Shown here: positions 8,425-17,708 of the stretch, piece after piece
Numbering within the stretch: the first letter of the stretch is position 1
How the letters are laid out: every line of letters starts with the position of its first letter
Assembly (NCBI RefSeq): GCF_946482605.1
Contig: NZ_CAMLSE010000016.1
Location: forward strand, 128,527-192,526
Source: an uncultured Dyadobacter sp.
GTDB lineage: Bacteria; Bacteroidota; Bacteroidia; Cytophagales; Spirosomataceae
Length of the DNA: 64,000 nucleotides
Direction of reading: 5' to 3'
Notes under the pieces: generated by a model
Told to the model about the DNA's origin: nothing
Databases searched by the model: none
Seen by the model: the letters and a program-made list of their open reading frames with translations, nothing else
Position numbers and translations under genes: made by a program

Positions 8425-9237
8425 ATGAATCATCAGACCATTCACCCCTTTTTCAGCAAATTTGGGGCGCAGGCAAGCCGCCTGTTGCTCGCAGCCATGT
8501 TCCTGACTGTATTTTCATGCGGAAGCGAGAAGGAGGCCGCACAGGCCGTTCCGGATGCACCGCTTTACACACTGGTATTTCTGGATAAGACCCAGAGTGT
8601 GCATGTCGACAAGCAATATGTCAACCAGAAATATCGTCAGGCACTGACAGACATCGTCGAGAATAACATGAAGAATAAAGGCGACAAGCTGGAAGTGTAT
8701 TTCATCCACGAAAACACGTCCAAAGCAAAGGCGCTCTCGCTGACGGTTCGGAGCGAGAAGGACAACCTTGAAGGTGCCAATGCGACCGACCGTGAGGGGA
8801 TCGAGACGGCGTTTCAGCTGGCATTGCAGAAAGAAAAAGGTATTTACCTGCGTCAGCTGTTGGCAAAGCTCAATCAGCAAAATACGGGCTCGTCCAACCT
8901 GTCGACCGACATCTGGGCCAGCTTACCTGTTATCGCCAAGGCCGGTGAGAGCGGTTCGGATGTAAAGGTGTATTATTTCAGTGATATGGTGGAAAGTGTA
9001 AAGGGTGCCGATCGCCGGGATTTTCATACCAATCCCCCTAAAAACGACTCCGACGCCGAAGCAGATGCGAAGGCGGATACTAAAAAGCTGGAACGTTACG
9101 CGATCGGTTCACCACAGGTCACGATCGTGTCACCATTCGAGCCGACAGCTTCAAGTAAGGAAAACAACCCGCATGTGACGCATTACTGGCAGACCTTGTT
9201 CCAGGAGCTGGGCGGGGTAAGTGTAGAGGAGCTTTGA
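8425..9237 (+). CDS. Lipoprotein with a von Willebrand A-like fold (predicted)
   Basis: 270 residues, no named family recognised. A hydrophobic N-terminus ends at VFSC (C32), a plausible Bacteroidota lipobox. The mature protein begins an alpha/beta pattern: LVFLDKTQSV (D54-x-T-x-S58) resembles the first metal (MIDAS) motif DxSxS, a Thr/Ser cluster SSNLSTDIW comes later, and VYYFSDMVES looks like the vWA strand-4 aspartate motif. These place it tentatively in the vWA superfamily, which mediates protein contacts. A charged Asp/Ala/Lys linker (about residues 205-220) follows. It stands alone between fabI and a convergent Uma2 gene. The fold is inference only. Confidence 0.7.
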   Translation: MNHQTIHPFFSKFGAQASRLLLAAMFLTVFSCGSEKEAAQAVPDAPLYTLVFLDKTQSVHVDKQYVNQKYRQALTDIVENNMKNKGDKLEVYFIHENTSKAKALSLTVRSEKDNLEGANATDREGIETAFQLALQKEKGIYLRQLLAKLNQQNTGSSNLSTDIWASLPVIAKAGESGSDVKVYYFSDMVESVKGADRRDFHTNPPKNDSDAEADAKADTKKLERYAIGSPQVTIVSPFEPTASSKENNPHVTHYWQTLFQELGGVSVEEL

Positions 9238-9252
9238 GTTTTGAGTACTGTA

Positions 9253-9903
9253 TTATAGGTTTTGAATGGCTTTCAGATTCTCGTTATCGTCGAAAATGGC
9301 GCGAATGGGAATCTGGAAGCCTTCTACGACGAAGCTTTTTACATCGCCTGTTTGCGCTTTCAGAATTAGCTCGTATTTACCGTTAGCCAAATGATATTGT
9401 TCGAGCGTTTGTTTTTGAGGATCGACAATCCAGTATTCTTCAACTCCATGCGCTTGATAGTCCCTGAATTTCACGCCTCGATCACGATGTTCCGTTGCAT
9501 CTGAGATTACTTCGATGGCAAGATCTGGTGCAGGAAAAAGAGTCTGATCATCCGTGAAGTCGCGGGATTTTTCTTCGGCAAAAAAGCAAATGTCAGGTTC
9601 GTAGTCATTTCGGGTAAGCGCAACCATTGTGCTTCTGAACCCAACAAAAGCCTCACGTGCGTGCTTTATGGTGTAGACTCCGAGAAGTGTCAAAAGATTT
9701 CCGGAAGCACGGGAGGTTTGTAAATCTACCTGAGGTTGTATAATCACTTCGCCGTTGATAAACTCGATCTTATCGTGATCGTCGAAGTCAGTATAAAATT
9801 TCAGCCGACATGTCTTTTCCCTTTCAAGTGCCGCTTTCACCTTTTCCAACATCAAATACGCGTCGGGCATTGCGAGGACTTGAGAAACAAGTGCTTCATT
9901 CAT
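9253..9903 (-). CDS. Uma2 family protein (PD-(D/E)XK nuclease fold, DUF820)
   Basis: 216 residues. The order of motifs is that of Uma2/DUF820: KIEFINGEV near the N-terminus, YEPDICFF, the acidic core APDLAIEVIS and RGVKFRDYQAHGVEEYWIVDPQ. The D...ExI pattern plus the following Lys make a restriction-endonuclease-like active site. The family is widely multiplied in Bacteroidota and cyanobacteria, and its physiological role is not settled. It is convergent with the vWA-like lipoprotein and sits immediately downstream of comM on the same strand (26-base gap), so co-transcription with comM is possible. Confidence 0.9.
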   Translation of the reverse strand: MNEALVSQVLAMPDAYLMLEKVKAALEREKTCRLKFYTDFDDHDKIEFINGEVIIQPQVDLQTSRASGNLLTLLGVYTIKHAREAFVGFRSTMVALTRNDYEPDICFFAEEKSRDFTDDQTLFPAPDLAIEVISDATEHRDRGVKFRDYQAHGVEEYWIVDPQKQTLEQYHLANGKYELILKAQTGDVKSFVVEGFQIPIRAIFDDNENLKAIQNL

Positions 9904-9929
9904 GTGGGTTTACGTTTTAGTTTGCCCTG

Positions 9930-11471
9930 CTATCCCGCCCAATTCTCCCGGTCCAAGCTCCGGTACTGAATCGCCTCAGCCAAATGCTCGACCCTGATAT
10001 CGTCACTATCCGCAAGGTCGGCGATGGTACGGGACACTTTGAGAATACGATCGTAGGCCCTGGCAGATAAACCGAGCCGCTCCATGGCTTTACGCAACAG
10101 CATTTTGCCTGCATCACCGATTTCGCAGATTTGCTTTACCATTTCCGGCGTCATCATCGCATTGGAATAGATTTCCTTATAATCCCTGAACCGGTCGGTC
10201 TGACGCAGACGTGCATGGATCACCCGTTCGCGGATCTGGCTGCTGCTTTCCGATTTGCGGGTAGAGGAAATCTGGTCGAAAGTCACAGGCGTCACTTCTA
10301 CGTGCAGATCGATGCGGTCGAGCAAAGGGCCGCTGATCTTATTAAGGTACTTCTGCACGACGCCCGGTCCGCAAACACAGTCTTTGTCCGGGTGATTATA
10401 GTAGCCGCACGGGCAAGGGTTCATGCTGGCAATGAGCATAAAATTAGCAGGGAATTCCACCGACATTCTGGCTCTGGAAATGGTTACTTTTCTTTCCTCC
10501 AATGGCTGACGCATTACTTCAAGCACAGTCCGTTTGAATTCCGGTAGTTCGTCGAGGAAGAGCACGCCATTGTGGGACAGTGAAATTTCTCCCGGCTGCG
10601 GATAGCCGCCGCCGCCGACCAGCGCGACATCGCTGATGGAATGGTGCGGCGAACGGAACGGCCTGCGCGATACCAGGGTGGCCTGTTTGCCCAACTTGCC
10701 CGCCACGGAATGGATTTTGGTTGTTTCCAGGGCTTCCGGAAGGCTCAATGGCGGCAATATGCTCGGTATGCGCTTGGCTAGCATCGTCTTTCCGGCTCCT
10801 GGCGGACCAATCATAATCGCATTGTGTCCGCCCGCCGCCGCGATCTCCAGCGCCCGTTTGATATTCTCCTGCCCTTGGACGTGTTCAAAATCGGCCTCGT
10901 ACTCATTTTGAGTAGAGAAAAACAGGTCGCGCGTATCCACACGAAGCGGATCGATACTCCTTGTGCCTTTGAAAAAATCAATGGCGTCGGTCAGCGTATC
11001 AACCGGGATGACGTCGATATTGTTGACAATGGCAGCTTCGTGGGCATTTTCCGAGGGCAGGACAATACCCTTCAAACCTTGTTTCCGAACCTCGATGGCG
11101 ATGGGGAGTACGCCCTTAATGGGCCGGAGGATGCCGTCGAGCGACAATTCTCCCAGGATAATGTAATCCTCGGTATTGCGGACGCAAGTCAGCTGGTCGG
11201 AACACTGCAAGGTGCACAATGCAATGGCGAGATCGTAGGCCGAGCCTTCCTTGCGGATATCGGCCGGCGCGAGGTTGACGACCAGCTTTTGCCGCGGCAT
11301 TTTGTACCCGAAATGTTTGAGAGAGGCTTCAACGCGCTGCTGGCTTTCTTTTACCGCGCTGTCGGCGAGACCAACCATGTAGAACCCGAGTCCCTGGCCG
11401 ACATTTACTTCGATCGTGATGATCGTGGCGTCCACGCCAAACACGGCGCTTCCGTAGGTTTTGGCAAGCAT
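9930..11471 (-). CDS. comM: YifB/ComM family Mg-chelatase-like AAA+ ATPase
   Basis: 513 residues from the ATG at 11471 (MLAKTYGSAV, the conserved family start; an upstream in-frame extension is not conserved). An N-terminal Lon-like ChlI domain (about 20-140) is followed by the AAA+ domain: Walker A GPPGAGKT at 222-229, Walker B FLDELPEF, and a C-terminal Mg_chelatase_C helical region. A zinc-like Cys cluster CPCGYYNHPDKDCVC lies between. ComM homologues are hexameric helicases that promote branch migration during natural transformation, by family knowledge. The gene has its own promoter upstream. Confidence 0.95.
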   Translation of the reverse strand: MLAKTYGSAVFGVDATIITIEVNVGQGLGFYMVGLADSAVKESQQRVEASLKHFGYKMPRQKLVVNLAPADIRKEGSAYDLAIALCTLQCSDQLTCVRNTEDYIILGELSLDGILRPIKGVLPIAIEVRKQGLKGIVLPSENAHEAAIVNNIDVIPVDTLTDAIDFFKGTRSIDPLRVDTRDLFFSTQNEYEADFEHVQGQENIKRALEIAAAGGHNAIMIGPPGAGKTMLAKRIPSILPPLSLPEALETTKIHSVAGKLGKQATLVSRRPFRSPHHSISDVALVGGGGYPQPGEISLSHNGVLFLDELPEFKRTVLEVMRQPLEERKVTISRARMSVEFPANFMLIASMNPCPCGYYNHPDKDCVCGPGVVQKYLNKISGPLLDRIDLHVEVTPVTFDQISSTRKSESSSQIRERVIHARLRQTDRFRDYKEIYSNAMMTPEMVKQICEIGDAGKMLLRKAMERLGLSARAYDRILKVSRTIADLADSDDIRVEHLAEAIQYRSLDRENWAG

Positions 11472-11505
11472 AAGTGTGTGTTTTGAGTAATAGAATGATT
11501 TTTGG

Positions 11506-11537
11506 CAAAAATAGCAGAAAAAGGATAAACTGACCAA
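11506..11537 (-). promoter_or_regulatory. Promoter of comM
   Basis: Minus strand: TTG at 11537-11535, a 21-base spacer, then TATTTTTG at 11513-11506. Both elements match the Bacteroidota sigma-A promoter, and the predicted start is about 30 bases before the ATG. Confidence 0.5.
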
Positions 11538-11605
11538 TATTCCGAAATAGCTTGCTGATCAGTGTATTGATGTCTATTTTGAAGTCTGGTAGCCCTTTTA
11601 TTCGT

Positions 11606-12616
11606 ATGACCCGCATTATCCTGACCATTTTGCTTTCCCTGGCCTTACTAACCACGGGTGTGTGCCAAAATAAACGTCGTCCGCTTAAAGGCAAGACGAT
11701 CTGCATCGACCCGGGCCACGGTGGCACGGCAGCGACCGATAGCTACCGTGTGGGGCCGGGTGGCGAGCGGGAAGAGTGGGTCAACCTGCGCGTAGGGTTG
11801 CTTTTGAAAAAAATGCTTGAAAAGAAGGGCGCAAAGGTGCTGATCACGCGCACAGAGGATAAGCAGGTGCCATTGCCGGATCGTGCGAAACTGGCGATGG
11901 ATGGTAAAGCGGATCTTTTTATATCAATCCATCACAATGCAACGGCCGACTCATCAGTCAACTTCCCGATCATCTATTTCCATGGGAATATGTCGGAGAA
12001 TGTGGCGAGCGTGGATTTTGGCAAAGAACTTGCGGTGAGGCTGGTGAAATATCTCCACCGACCTGGTACGCCGGTGTCGCTCGTATCTGACTTTACGATT
12101 TTCGCGGACGCGGGCGCATCGGTGCTGCGTAACAGCTACGGCACGCCCGGGGTGCTTGCAGAAGCCTCGTTCTTTACCAATCCTTCCGAAGAGCAGCGGT
12201 TGAAGCAAGCTGACCATAACAGCCGGGAGGCAACGGCATACTCGGAAGCGATCGTCGCTTTTTTTGCCAAACCGGTTGCAACGATTGCTGCAAAAAATTC
12301 GAAAGTGCCCGTAATTCCCGCATTTAAGGTTTTCCAGGAAGCAGAGCGCATGACACCCAGCGCCCGACGCTGGCGCCAGGATTTTGACGAAGGTAAGGTG
12401 TTCATGATGAAGAAAGATACCGCATTGCTAAGGGAGTCCTACGAGCTTTTTACGCGTTCGGCTCGCTCATTTCCGGATTCTTATGTGGCCGGGCAGTGCC
12501 ATCAGCACCGTGCCGTGCTGCTAAGGAAGTTGGGTAAGGCGGTGCAGGCCGGCCAGGAAGACCAGCGGTTTCGGGAATATTACGTGCCGGTCTCCCAGCC
12601 TTCTGTTGTCCGGTAA
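11606..12616 (+). CDS. N-acetylmuramoyl-L-alanine amidase (Amidase_3), secreted
   Basis: 336 residues from the ATG at 11606, which directly precedes a good signal peptide (MTRIILTILLSLALLTTGVCQ). The Amidase_3 zinc hydrolase domain covers about residues 30-225: DPGHGG (first His), the Glu in REEWVN, HHNA (second His) and the catalytic Glu in AEASFF. It cleaves the bond between MurNAc and the stem peptide in the periplasm. A helical C-terminal extension of about 100 residues, without a recognised cell-wall-binding repeat, follows. A second amidase gene lies at 26945-27742; the two differ in extension and context. Confidence 0.9.
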   Translation: MTRIILTILLSLALLTTGVCQNKRRPLKGKTICIDPGHGGTAATDSYRVGPGGEREEWVNLRVGLLLKKMLEKKGAKVLITRTEDKQVPLPDRAKLAMDGKADLFISIHHNATADSSVNFPIIYFHGNMSENVASVDFGKELAVRLVKYLHRPGTPVSLVSDFTIFADAGASVLRNSYGTPGVLAEASFFTNPSEEQRLKQADHNSREATAYSEAIVAFFAKPVATIAAKNSKVPVIPAFKVFQEAERMTPSARRWRQDFDEGKVFMMKKDTALLRESYELFTRSARSFPDSYVAGQCHQHRAVLLRKLGKAVQAGQEDQRFREYYVPVSQPSVVR

Positions 12617-12738
12617 TGGCAACCGCGCGCCCGTTATTGAACAAAAAATCAAATTTCATTATATGTAATTAATTGATATATAAGTATCTTTCAAATTGGC
12701 ATGATTATTTTATCTACAAAAGTGAAATATATAATACA

Positions 12739-13074
12739 ATGAAGCGCAATTATCTCGGAGAATTTGAAGAGCTGGTGCTATTGACCGTTGCTGTGCTGAA
12801 AGACAAAGCCTATGGCGTAGCAATCGCCGATGAGTTACAAGCCCAGACGGGCCGTTCGGCCAATATCAGTGCCGTGCACGCCGCCCTGCACCGGTTGGAG
12901 GAAAAAGGAATGCTTGCCTCGCACCTGGGCGACGCCACTGCCGAGCGCGGAGGCAGGCGTAAACGACTTTTTGTGGTAACGGCCATGGGAGCGACGACAT
13001 TGTCGGAAATCAAAGAGATGCGAAACAGGCTCTGGAATGCCATGGATTCTGGTACATTAACCCCCGCAATATGA
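12739..13074 (+). CDS. PadR family transcriptional regulator
   Basis: 111 residues from the ATG at 12739 (MKRNYLGEFEEL, the conserved PadR start; the upstream in-frame residues are encoded in A/T-rich leader). Winged-helix fold with LLTVAVLKDKAYGVAIADEL, the recognition helix around SAVHAALHRLEEKGML and the basic wing ERGGRRKRLFVVTAMG. PadR proteins usually repress a linked membrane or efflux gene. Here the stop overlaps the permease start by 4 bases (ATGA), so regulator and permease are coupled, and autoregulation of the pair is likely. Confidence 0.93.
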   Translation: MKRNYLGEFEELVLLTVAVLKDKAYGVAIADELQAQTGRSANISAVHAALHRLEEKGMLASHLGDATAERGGRRKRLFVVTAMGATTLSEIKEMRNRLWNAMDSGTLTPAI

Positions 13075-15728
13075 ACGGTTCCCCTCCTCCCCGCTGGGCC
13101 GATGGCCTGCTCCGCTTGCTTTGCTCACCGCATTTGCTGGAAGAAATCCAGGGTGATCTCTATGAACGCTACTATCATGACGCCGAGGCGTTGGGCTCAA
13201 GGGAAGCGGGTCGCCGCTATGTAAGAAATGTGATGGGCTTCCTCCGGCTCCGCTTTGGCTTTGATCGTGCCGGCTGGTCGACCGCATTGAAAAACCGTAC
13301 TGAATCCAACACCCAATCCCTATATGCAGCTATGTTTGACAACTATCTCAAAATCGCCTTGCGTAACATGTGGCGTAACCGCACGACCAGTGCGGTCAGT
13401 ATACTCGGATTATCCGTCGGCCTTGCGAGCGGGCTGGTGATTTTTCTGTTGGTCGGATATCTGTTCAGTTTCAATCGCTATCATGTCAAGTCGGATCGTA
13501 TTTACTGGGTCGTTACCGACATTCTGAATGAAAAGCCTCAGCCTACGGATGTCACTCCCCGGCCATTGGGGCAGGTTTTGAGGGATGAGTATCCATTTGT
13601 AGAAAGCGCTGTTCGGCTGAATAACGTTTTTGGAGCAGTGATAGGAGTTCCGGACGGGAAGGGCGGCATGGCTAAAAAGTTTGAAGAGTCCCGAAACATC
13701 TGTTTCACAGAACCCGAATATTTCAAAGTCTTTGATTCCGGGTGGGCATCCGGCAGCCCTCAAAACGCATTGAACGCACCCAACACCGTGGTGTTATCGC
13801 GGGAGTACGCCCTCAAATACTTCGGAACAGAGCAGGCAACGGGGAGGATGTTGCGTTTGGATAACAAAACGGATTTAACCGTAACCGGGGTGATTGAAAA
13901 CCCACCCTCCAACACACAATTGCGCTACGATGTACTGATTTCCTATGCAACCCTGCCAGGTCTGTACGATGAACCCGACATGATGCAAACCTGGGGAGTG
14001 CCTGGCACAATGTGCTGGGTTGCATTAAAAGAGGGTGCCGGTCTGTCGCAGCTGGAAAGTAGCCTGGCTGCCATCACGAGCAAGTACTACGGCGCGAAGG
14101 AGGCCGCCATGTACAGGTTCAGGACGATCGCGCTGGCAGAGATGTTCCATACACCCGGTTATGGCCCGGCGCCTCGTCCGATTCTCTATGCGTTGATCCT
14201 TGTCGGGGTGTTCCTGGTCATAGCGGCTTGCGTGAACTTCATAAACCTTTCCACGGCTCAGGCGATCCGGAGAGCGAGGGAAGTTGGTGTGCGTAAAACA
14301 ATGGGCAGTTCGCGCAGGCAGCTGATCAGCCAGTTTATGCTGGAAACCGCGATGCTGTGTGGCGCTGCATGGGTGATAGCGCTGGTACTCACCCAACTGA
14401 ACCTGCCCCTGCTGAACAGGGCGTTGTGGATGCTGCGGCCGGATATTTCAGTCGTGGATTTATTGAAATCCGATGCTCTGCTGTGGTTTGGCGGCCTGGT
14501 GCTCGCCGTGATCTTGCTGGCGGGCCTTTACCCGTCTGCCATAATGGCCCGGTTCAACCCGGTTGTTGCGTTGAAGGGCAAGGCTGGTCATCAAAAGGCA
14601 GGGAGGTTCTCGACCAGGAAAGGTCTGGTGGTTGTTCAGTTTTTTATCACCCAGCTTTTCATTATTGGCGTTATCGTAATGTCCGCACAGGTAAAGCATT
14701 TGAAAACAGCCGACCCGGGATTTGATAAAGACGAGGTTTTAATGGTGAATGTCCCCGGCGGCACCGGTGCGAGGCAGGGTACCTGGGTCAACGAGCTCAA
14801 CAGGATGCCTGGGGTACGGATGGCGTCGCTCGGAGCAGAACCGCCAATGTCGCAAATGGATACTGAAGAGCCATTTGTTTTTAATCATCGCGCAGAAAAA
14901 GAGGTTTTCCGGGTTCGTGTGCGGATCGGTGACAGCGGGTATCTCCCGGTTTTCGGATTGAAGCTGCTGGCCGGCCGTAATCTTGAATCGGCGGATACTT
15001 CGCGGCGCGAGGCGTTGGTGAACGAGGCGATGCTCCAACAGCTCGGTATCAGCGATCCTGCGGCTATTTTAGATAAAAGCATTCGTCTCTGGGGTAAGGA
15101 GCGCAACATTGTCGGGGTTGTCAGGAATTTCAGTCTTGATCCGTTACGTGCAGCCGCACAACCGGCCGCGATTGTGAACGAAGCGAGTGCTTATACGATG
15201 GCGGCAGTAAAACTACATGCCGGGAATCTGCACGCGGCATTGCCCCGCATTGAAAAGGCCTGGAATAAATTGTTTCCGGAGGGTGTATACCATGCAGCCT
15301 TCCTGAATGATCAGATTGCTGACTTTTACGCGACCGAGCATATCCTTCTTGGCCTTATCCAGGTATTTTCTCTGATCGCGGTATTGATTGGCTGCCTGGG
15401 TTTGTATGGCCTCGTTACGTTCATGGCTGAATCACGTTCCAAAGAAATCGGTGTCCGCAAAGTGCTGGGCGCGACGCAAAGGCAGGTTTTATGGATTTTC
15501 GGGAAGGAATTCAGTCGGTTGCTGATAATGGGCTTCGCTCTCGCGGCCCCTTTGGGCTTGTTTGTTATGAATAACTGGTTGCAAAGGTATGCCTGGAAGA
15601 TCGATTTCGGCTGGTGGGTTTTTGCTTTAACCGCCGGACTCGTTGCACTGGTTACAGGCCTGACGATCTCCTTCCAATCTATCCGCGCAGCGCGGACAAA
15701 CCCGGTCGTCAGCCTGCGCAGCGAATGA
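13071..15728 (+). CDS. MacB/FtsX-type ABC transporter permease with N-terminal prefix domain
   Basis: 885 residues. Residues 1 to about 95 form a soluble permease-prefix-like domain (PPPRWADGLLRLLCSPHLLEEIQGDLYERY). After it come two MacB-type halves: TM1 near 120, a periplasmic core domain, three TM segments around 370-490, then a second TM/periplasmic/three-TM set ending at TNPVVSLRSE. The RRAREVGVRKTMGSS and SKEIGVRKVLGAT motifs are the cytoplasmic FtsX coupling signatures, one per half. No ATPase gene is adjacent, so the partner must be encoded elsewhere. Such PadR-permease pairs are numerous in Cytophagales; the exported substrate is unknown. Confidence 0.92.
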   Translation: MNGSPPPRWADGLLRLLCSPHLLEEIQGDLYERYYHDAEALGSREAGRRYVRNVMGFLRLRFGFDRAGWSTALKNRTESNTQSLYAAMFDNYLKIALRNMWRNRTTSAVSILGLSVGLASGLVIFLLVGYLFSFNRYHVKSDRIYWVVTDILNEKPQPTDVTPRPLGQVLRDEYPFVESAVRLNNVFGAVIGVPDGKGGMAKKFEESRNICFTEPEYFKVFDSGWASGSPQNALNAPNTVVLSREYALKYFGTEQATGRMLRLDNKTDLTVTGVIENPPSNTQLRYDVLISYATLPGLYDEPDMMQTWGVPGTMCWVALKEGAGLSQLESSLAAITSKYYGAKEAAMYRFRTIALAEMFHTPGYGPAPRPILYALILVGVFLVIAACVNFINLSTAQAIRRAREVGVRKTMGSSRRQLISQFMLETAMLCGAAWVIALVLTQLNLPLLNRALWMLRPDISVVDLLKSDALLWFGGLVLAVILLAGLYPSAIMARFNPVVALKGKAGHQKAGRFSTRKGLVVVQFFITQLFIIGVIVMSAQVKHLKTADPGFDKDEVLMVNVPGGTGARQGTWVNELNRMPGVRMASLGAEPPMSQMDTEEPFVFNHRAEKEVFRVRVRIGDSGYLPVFGLKLLAGRNLESADTSRREALVNEAMLQQLGISDPAAILDKSIRLWGKERNIVGVVRNFSLDPLRAAAQPAAIVNEASAYTMAAVKLHAGNLHAALPRIEKAWNKLFPEGVYHAAFLNDQIADFYATEHILLGLIQVFSLIAVLIGCLGLYGLVTFMAESRSKEIGVRKVLGATQRQVLWIFGKEFSRLLIMGFALAAPLGLFVMNNWLQRYAWKIDFGWWVFALTAGLVALVTGLTISFQSIRAARTNPVVSLRSE

Positions 15729-15738
15729 GTATAGCGCC

Positions 15739-16587
15739 TTATTCCACCACGGCCGACACGCAAATATAGGTAGGGATAATGCCCGTCGCGCGTATCCTTA
15801 CCTCCGCGTCTTCCGCCTGCGTGTTACCCGTAAGCACCAGCGCTGTGTCGAGCCCAAACTTGTTGCCCCCGAGGATATCGGTATGCAGGGTGTCGCCTAC
15901 CATCAGGATATCCTTTTTGCTCACGTTAGGGTAGTTTTTAATGTGCTGATAGGCAAAAATGAACATCTGCGGATCGGGCTTTCCGAAGCGGATGAACTGG
16001 CGGCCGATCGTATCTTCAATCATTTTTGCCAACGCACCCACTGCAATGGACAGGCGGCTCTTGGATGCAGGGTAAGTCTTGTCGGTGTTGGCGACGATTA
16101 CCGGAATGTTGCGTTTCCGAAGCAGGTTCAGCGTTTTGGTCAGGTCTGTGTTCCAATCGAAGCCCTCATCGTCCAGAAATACCAATGCGTTGATATCGTT
16201 TACAGCATTCAGATCCAGCTGTCTGATCGACAGTGTTTTAATGTCAGATGTTTCGATGTAATGCGCGGAATTTTCGGTCCCCAGGTAAGCCACAACACCC
16301 TTTCTCACTTTCAGGTCCAGGTACTCACGGGCCAGCATTCCGGATGAGATGATCCGGTCGGGCGTCACGTCGTGGATCCCAAGGTTCACATAGCTCTGGG
16401 CCAGCTGCTCAGGACTGCGGGAGGCATCGTTGGTCACTACATAAAAGTCCTTGCCATGTTCCCGCAGGTAAGCAAATGTATTTTCAATACCCGGAATGAG
16501 GCCATTGTACGTTTTGAGCACGCCGAATGCATCAAAGAAGATAACTTCGTATTTGGAGATGACGGATTTAAAATTATCGAGGATCAT
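15739..16587 (-). CDS. HAD superfamily IIA hydrolase
   Basis: 282 residues. HAD core with a type IIA cap. Motif I is FFDAFGVL (nucleophile D19); motif II is VVTNDAS; the motif III Lys is in RFGKPDPQ; motif IV is MVGDTLHTDILGG. The second Asp of motif I, the usual general acid/base, is Phe (F21). Homologues with a D-x-(F/W)-G-V motif exist, so this is probably a subfamily trait rather than decay, but phosphatase activity is not assured. Upstream on the same strand, 41 bases away, is a kinase-like gene, suggesting a phosphorylation/dephosphorylation pair (inference). Confidence 0.88.
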   Translation of the reverse strand: MILDNFKSVISKYEVIFFDAFGVLKTYNGLIPGIENTFAYLREHGKDFYVVTNDASRSPEQLAQSYVNLGIHDVTPDRIISSGMLAREYLDLKVRKGVVAYLGTENSAHYIETSDIKTLSIRQLDLNAVNDINALVFLDDEGFDWNTDLTKTLNLLRKRNIPVIVANTDKTYPASKSRLSIAVGALAKMIEDTIGRQFIRFGKPDPQMFIFAYQHIKNYPNVSKKDILMVGDTLHTDILGGNKFGLDTALVLTGNTQAEDAEVRIRATGIIPTYICVSAVVE

Positions 16588-16628
16588 ACAGTTGGTGTCT
16601 TGGAGTGAAGTGGGTGAAAGAGGGTGAC

Positions 16629-17669
16629 CTAGATTTTCAGTGCACGGAGTATCTTGTCGGCGTCGAAACCTTCAATGGACGGGAAGTATAGTTCATAGGC
16701 TTCGCGCTGCAATTTCGTACAATACGAGCGGTGGAAGAAGTATTTTCCATATTTGATTACATAATTCAGAATAAAAAAGCGGTAAGCTTCCTTCATGAAC
16801 AGCACTTCTTTTTCGGTCAACGGATACACTTTGTGATACTCCTGAAGAAACATGATGAACCGGTCTTCCATCAATGGTCCGATGAGGTAGCTGAACACCG
16901 TACGGTCACCGACATTGGAGCATACCCGGCTGAAAAAATAGAAATCCATTACACGGGAGGAAACCCGGAACCAGTCATAATCCCATCGGGAAAACAATTT
17001 CATATCATCGGTTACCGAGAAATTTCCGATGTTCCAATCCACAAAAACGGGCATCAGGTCAAAGGAGCTGACATTGAGACGCTGGATATTCTTCATGAAA
17101 ATATCGCATTGTTTTTTGAGGATATGTATATAGCCCCTGTGCTCATATTGGCCTGTGTCGGTATCCAGGATATCGAGCAGGTGCTGGATATCGGTGCGGA
17201 GGTTTTTGGATGATTTCGGGATCGATCGGCTGGCGCGGAAACATGCCTGATGAAATTTAGCCGATTCGGTGCCGAGCTTGCGGATATGCTCTTCGTCCAG
17301 TCGGCGCGGCATCCGGTGCATTGCCCTTATCGGGTTGTAGAACACCACCCAGGTATCTACAAAGTCCTCCTGGTATCGGTAAGTATAAACCTGATTGTTT
17401 TTGACGAGTGACTTGGCCAGTACATTTTCGAAAGGGTACAGTAAATTATTGGAGAGGGCCTGAATGATCCGGTGATCCTCCTTAAAGTGTTCATATTTAC
17501 CAAAATATGAAAGTTTGGCCACTACCTTATCGTCGTTGTCCAGCGTGACACGGAAAACGTGGTTGGTCGAAACTTTGGCACTGATATCTTCTACAAATTT
17601 GACGCCGATCGAATTATCGAACCCTGCCCAGGCTTTCCGGATAATTTCGGGATAATCTTTTAAACGCAT
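16629..17669 (-). CDS. APH/choline-kinase-fold phosphotransferase-like protein
   Basis: 346 residues. The two-lobed APH kinase fold is suggested by the N-lobe VVAKLS (K52), the catalytic-loop-like PVFVDWNIGNFSV (D211, N216; the usual HGD is VDW) and a DFG-equivalent SRWDYDWFR (D230/D232). The C-terminal half is helical. By family, such proteins phosphorylate small hydroxyl compounds (aminoglycosides, choline, homoserine, sugars); the substrate here is unknown. The gene lies 41 bases upstream of a HAD-IIA hydrolase on the same strand and probably forms an operon with it. A perfect 14-bp palindrome sits 40 bases before the start. Confidence 0.75.
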   Translation of the reverse strand: MRLKDYPEIIRKAWAGFDNSIGVKFVEDISAKVSTNHVFRVTLDNDDKVVAKLSYFGKYEHFKEDHRIIQALSNNLLYPFENVLAKSLVKNNQVYTYRYQEDFVDTWVVFYNPIRAMHRMPRRLDEEHIRKLGTESAKFHQACFRASRSIPKSSKNLRTDIQHLLDILDTDTGQYEHRGYIHILKKQCDIFMKNIQRLNVSSFDLMPVFVDWNIGNFSVTDDMKLFSRWDYDWFRVSSRVMDFYFFSRVCSNVGDRTVFSYLIGPLMEDRFIMFLQEYHKVYPLTEKEVLFMKEAYRFFILNYVIKYGKYFFHRSYCTKLQREAYELYFPSIEGFDADKILRALKI

Positions 17670-17708
17670 TCCTGATCTCGCATTAGGCTACTATGGTTGT
17701 CGATGTTA

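Noticed and set aside
9253..9903. Uma2 protein as part of a restriction or defence system
   Set aside because: No methyltransferase or other defence gene is near. The family is widespread as single genes, so no system is claimed.
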